The notes beneath the pieces are model-generated. The model made no database searches and was not told where the DNA came from. It saw only the letters and a list, made by a program, of their open reading frames with translations. This document shows, in pieces, positions 61,031 through 64,000 of a stretch of 64,000 nucleotides of DNA (positions are counted from its first letter, which is position 1; each line of letters starts with the position of its first letter). Both the position numbers and the translations under genes were made by a program. Source of the stretch: Limnoperna fortunei (Eukaryota > Mollusca > Bivalvia > Mytilida > Modiolidae); contig OX104123.1 in the NCBI GenBank assembly GCA_944474755.1, forward strand, positions 65,031,898-65,095,897. Direction: 5' to 3'.

Positions 61031-63142
61031 TTATTATTCTTCTCCCACTTCTTGCGCAAACTTAAGTGTGGTTTTTTCATTTTGCGATATGTCGCTTTGA
61101 TATTTTATATCTGATATCGGTGACCCATTGCGCTTTCGCAGTTCACCCTGACTGACCGCACCCTTTTCCTTTTAGGAGTTATCTCCCCTTTTACTAAAAA
61201 GCTTGTTCATGCTACTACTCATCAACCAAAAAAGATAGCAATACCAAATCTTTACCAAAATGTGTCCTATATCCTTGCGCAACTTTGGGACAGATTGATT
61301 GAAGGGTTCTGACGACATCTTATAGGAGTTATCCCCCTTTAAATAAAAGTAGTAAGTGATATTCAAACAAATCTCAACAACTAAAAGAGATAGAGGCCTG
61401 GGGTCTTCACCATAGATCATCTTGACATTTGACCTTGAAAATGGACACAAGGTCAAAGGTCAAGGTCACGTTCTAAATTTTGACATTTGCTTGTGTGCGC
61501 TACTCCTCTGAAACGGTAAAAGATAGATAAACACATATTGAGAGTAAAATGTTCGTCTCATTAAGACGCAACTTTGTCACATTTGTAGCGAAGTAATTTG
61601 ACTTCATTTTATAGGAGTTATCTCCCATTATATATGTAAACTGATTGGTTTTTCGCATGGTACTCATTAACTATTAATGATAGAGTGAAAGTAAAGATAG
61701 CAAAATGTTGATTTCTTAAAGGAGCAACTTTGTTACATTTTCAGGTAAAGGATTTGACTTCATTTTATAGGAGTTATCTCCCATTATATATGTAACTTAT
61801 TGGTTTTTTACATGTTACTCATTAACTATTAATGATAAAGGGAAACGAAAGAGTGCAAAATGTTGGTCTCTTAAAGGAGCAACTTTGTTACATTTATAGG
61901 GAAAGCATTTGACTTCATTTTATAGGAGTTAACTCCCATTATATATTTAACTGATTGGTTTTTCACATGGAACTCATTAACTATTAATGATAGAGGGAAA
62001 GTAAAGAGTGCAAAATGTTGATCTCTAAAGGAGCAACTTTGTTACATTATAGGGAAAGGATTTGACTTCATTTTATAGGAGTTATCTCCCATTATATATT
62101 TAACTGAGTGGTTTTTTTACATGGTACTCATTTATTATTAATGATATAGGAAAAGTAAAGAGTGCAAAATGTTGATCTCTTAAAGGAGCAACTTTGTTAC
62201 ATTTACATGGAAAGGATTTGACTTCATTTTATAGGAGTTATCTCCCATTATATATGTAACTGATTGGTTTTTCGCATTGGAATTCATTAAATATTAATGA
62301 TAGAGGGAAACTAAAGAGTGCAAAATGTTGATCTCTTAAAGGAGCAACTTTGTTACATTTAGAAGTAAAGGATTTGACTTCATTTTATAGAAGTTATCTC
62401 CCATTATATATGTAACTTATTGGTCTTTTACATGTTACTCATTAACTATTAATGATAAAGGGAAACGAAATAGTGCAAAATGTTGGCCACTTAAAGGAGC
62501 AACTTTGTTGCATTTGTAGGGAAAGGATTTGACTTCATTTTATAGGAGTTATCTCCCATTATATATGTAACTGATTGGTTTTTCACATGGTACTGATTAA
62601 CTATTAATGATAGAGGGAAACTAAAGAGTGCAAAATGTTGATCTCTTAAAGGAACAACTTTCTCACTTTTACAGGAAAAGGATTTTTGACTTCATTTTAT
62701 AGGAGTTATCTCCCATTATATATGTAACTTATTGGTTTTTCACTTGTTACTCATTTACTGTTAATGATAGAGGCATGGGGTCTTCACCATAGACCCTCAT
62801 GCCCTTTGACCTTGAAAACTTGTATGGGTCAAGGTCACGTACTAGTTTTTGACCTTTGCTATTTTTAAAGATATTTAAATTATTTTCGTCTTAAAATGTT
62901 CTATTAATAATTACGGGTAAATAAAGACATGGCGTTAAAAGTTGTATAAAACTTTTATAAGAGTTATCTCTCTTAGAATGCCAATCTGTAGCAAATAATA
63001 TAAAATAATTTCTATTTTAAATATTTATAGCAAAGTTATAACATTTTGCAAAAAGATGATTATTTTAAATGTCATCATGTAATACAAAATTAAAATTAAT
63101 ATGGAAAGACCCTCAAATGTTCAACCGAACAGTTGATCTTTA
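61025..63142 (+). mobile_element. Composite satellite-bearing element, copy C
   Basis: Head (ctcccacttcttgcgcaaac), AGGTCA hairpin, about 8 satellite units (61615-62703 by marker), tail (gaggcatggggtcttcacca) and end (tggaaagaccctcaaatgtt). Confidence 0.75.
61540..62770 (+). repeat. 155-bp satellite array, about 8 monomers
   Basis: Same monomer as the two larger arrays; seven intervals of 155 bp between the first and last gagttatctc markers. Confidence 0.93.
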
Positions 63143-63424
63143 ATTTTGTTATTCATTTTGGTATTTTTAATTAATTGTCTCACATTGATTAAAATAGCTT
63201 TGCACTAATTTTGAAAAAAAAACGGAAAAATGGGACTCTGCAGATTTAAATATTGTGACAAAAATTTGTTAAACTAATTTTAAAAATTCATATACATTAT
63301 TTTGGTGTGAAATAAATACTTCTTTTTCATTTCGCTCTATTTATAGTAACACATTAGATGAACAATACATTTCACTGAGGTTTCTTCGTCGAAGCTCGCG
63401 TTCATAGCATTTTGTCAGCGTCTT

Positions 63425-63882
63425 CTGTCTCTCTCGTTCCGTGTAGACGTATACTACATGAAGCACGATCTTTAATCTCAGTGATTATTTATTTCAGGAC
63501 GACACGGATTATTATAAACGGAGCATGCCGACGATTATTTAAAGACGTTTTCACATTATTTCATAGGAATTTCACACTGGAAAATAAGGACACGAGTCAC
63601 GTAGCAGACGACCGAATACACAAAAATTCACGTCGGAAATTGTTTCAATTTGATTAAAATGTGAGGTAAAATGCAGTTCGGATAGTTAAAACAACTGTTG
63701 AGAAACGATTTACACTATGATTCACTGACGATAACTGAAATGGACATTACAGCAGACGAAATTTACAAATAAGGGGGAGGGGTGGTCACGTGCTTCAGTC
63801 TGGGATTTTAAGGATTCATTGACTCGTATACTTTGAGGAAATACGTTTTTAGACTGAAATCCACATTCTAAATGGGAAGTAT
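63425..63882 (-). repeat. Long inverted repeat, right member
   Basis: Reverse complement of 54345-54800 (see there). The 81-codon plus ORF at 63412-63657 is not preserved in the other copy, so it is not called a gene. Confidence 0.85.
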
Positions 63883-64000
63883 CTTCTATTTAGCTGACAA
63901 AGTAAGTTAATTAAATTTAGTGTTTGGTCATGTATATTGAAAAAATGTACACGTTGAAAGTAGACCAAACTTCATAACATTTTATGCAAACCTATTTTGT

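Noticed and set aside
58119..61114. ORFs with a shared segment (FRQVLLSHYKFCFATCRK) in duplicated modules
   Set aside because: They are shared because the 1,435-bp module is duplicated; the same segment is part of non-coding composite elements.

Overview
The window is AT-rich eukaryotic DNA, almost certainly from a bivalve mollusc. The evidence is intron-split genes with GT/AG borders, non-LTR retrotransposon and DNA-transposon fossils, tRNA-derived SINEs, and the repeat vocabulary typical of bivalve genomes: GAGTTATCTCCC modules, AGGTCA-rich hairpins, and composite elements with a central ~155-bp satellite. No species is assigned. There are no operons; most short ORFs are chance.

The only recognisable host genes are a head-to-tail array of short-chain dehydrogenase/reductases resembling dicarbonyl/L-xylulose reductase (DCXR), all on the plus strand. 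Copy 1 (2,881-9,326) has exons 2-7; its first exon is probably left of the window. Copy 2 (14,472-22,773) is complete: seven exons, 249 codons, with an Asn107/Ser136/Tyr149/Lys153 tetrad at the same numbers as in mammalian DCXR. Copy 3 (44,049 to about 47,680) keeps exon 1 and the start of exon 2, then runs into unrelated, partly SINE-like sequence, and looks broken. Exon lengths and phases are identical between copies, so the array arose by tandem duplication. Introns hold SINEs, short tandem repeats, an 84-bp-arm palindrome and a 1.8-kb element with inverted ends.

From 22.8 to 44 kb the window is a transposon graveyard: a Tc1-like transposase (minus, 24.65-25.15 kb), a PIF/Harbinger nuclease fragment (plus, 28.55-28.76 kb), a 5'-truncated LINE with one frameshift (minus, 32.8-34.5 kb), an RNase H-bearing I-group-like LINE (minus, 39.0-40.9 kb) and a LINE ORF1 (minus, 43.0-43.6 kb). 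Between 30.65 and 36.01 kb an exact 21-bp inverted repeat brackets a decayed DDE-type integrase (plus), the LINE insertion and a decayed HECT E3-ligase C-lobe (minus). I read this as one old mobile element that carried both an integrase and a HECT-like gene; this is the most unusual arrangement in the window.

From 49.3 kb to the end the DNA is nested repeats. Three copies of one composite element each carry an array of a ~155-bp monomer (about 23, 12 and 8 units). Two tandem copies of a related 1,435-bp module lie between the second and third. The largest array contains an almost perfect 1,238-bp (8-monomer) higher-order duplication. Two inverted-repeat pairs (49.3/55.1 kb and 54.35/63.45 kb) frame parts of this block. 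No gene was found there.
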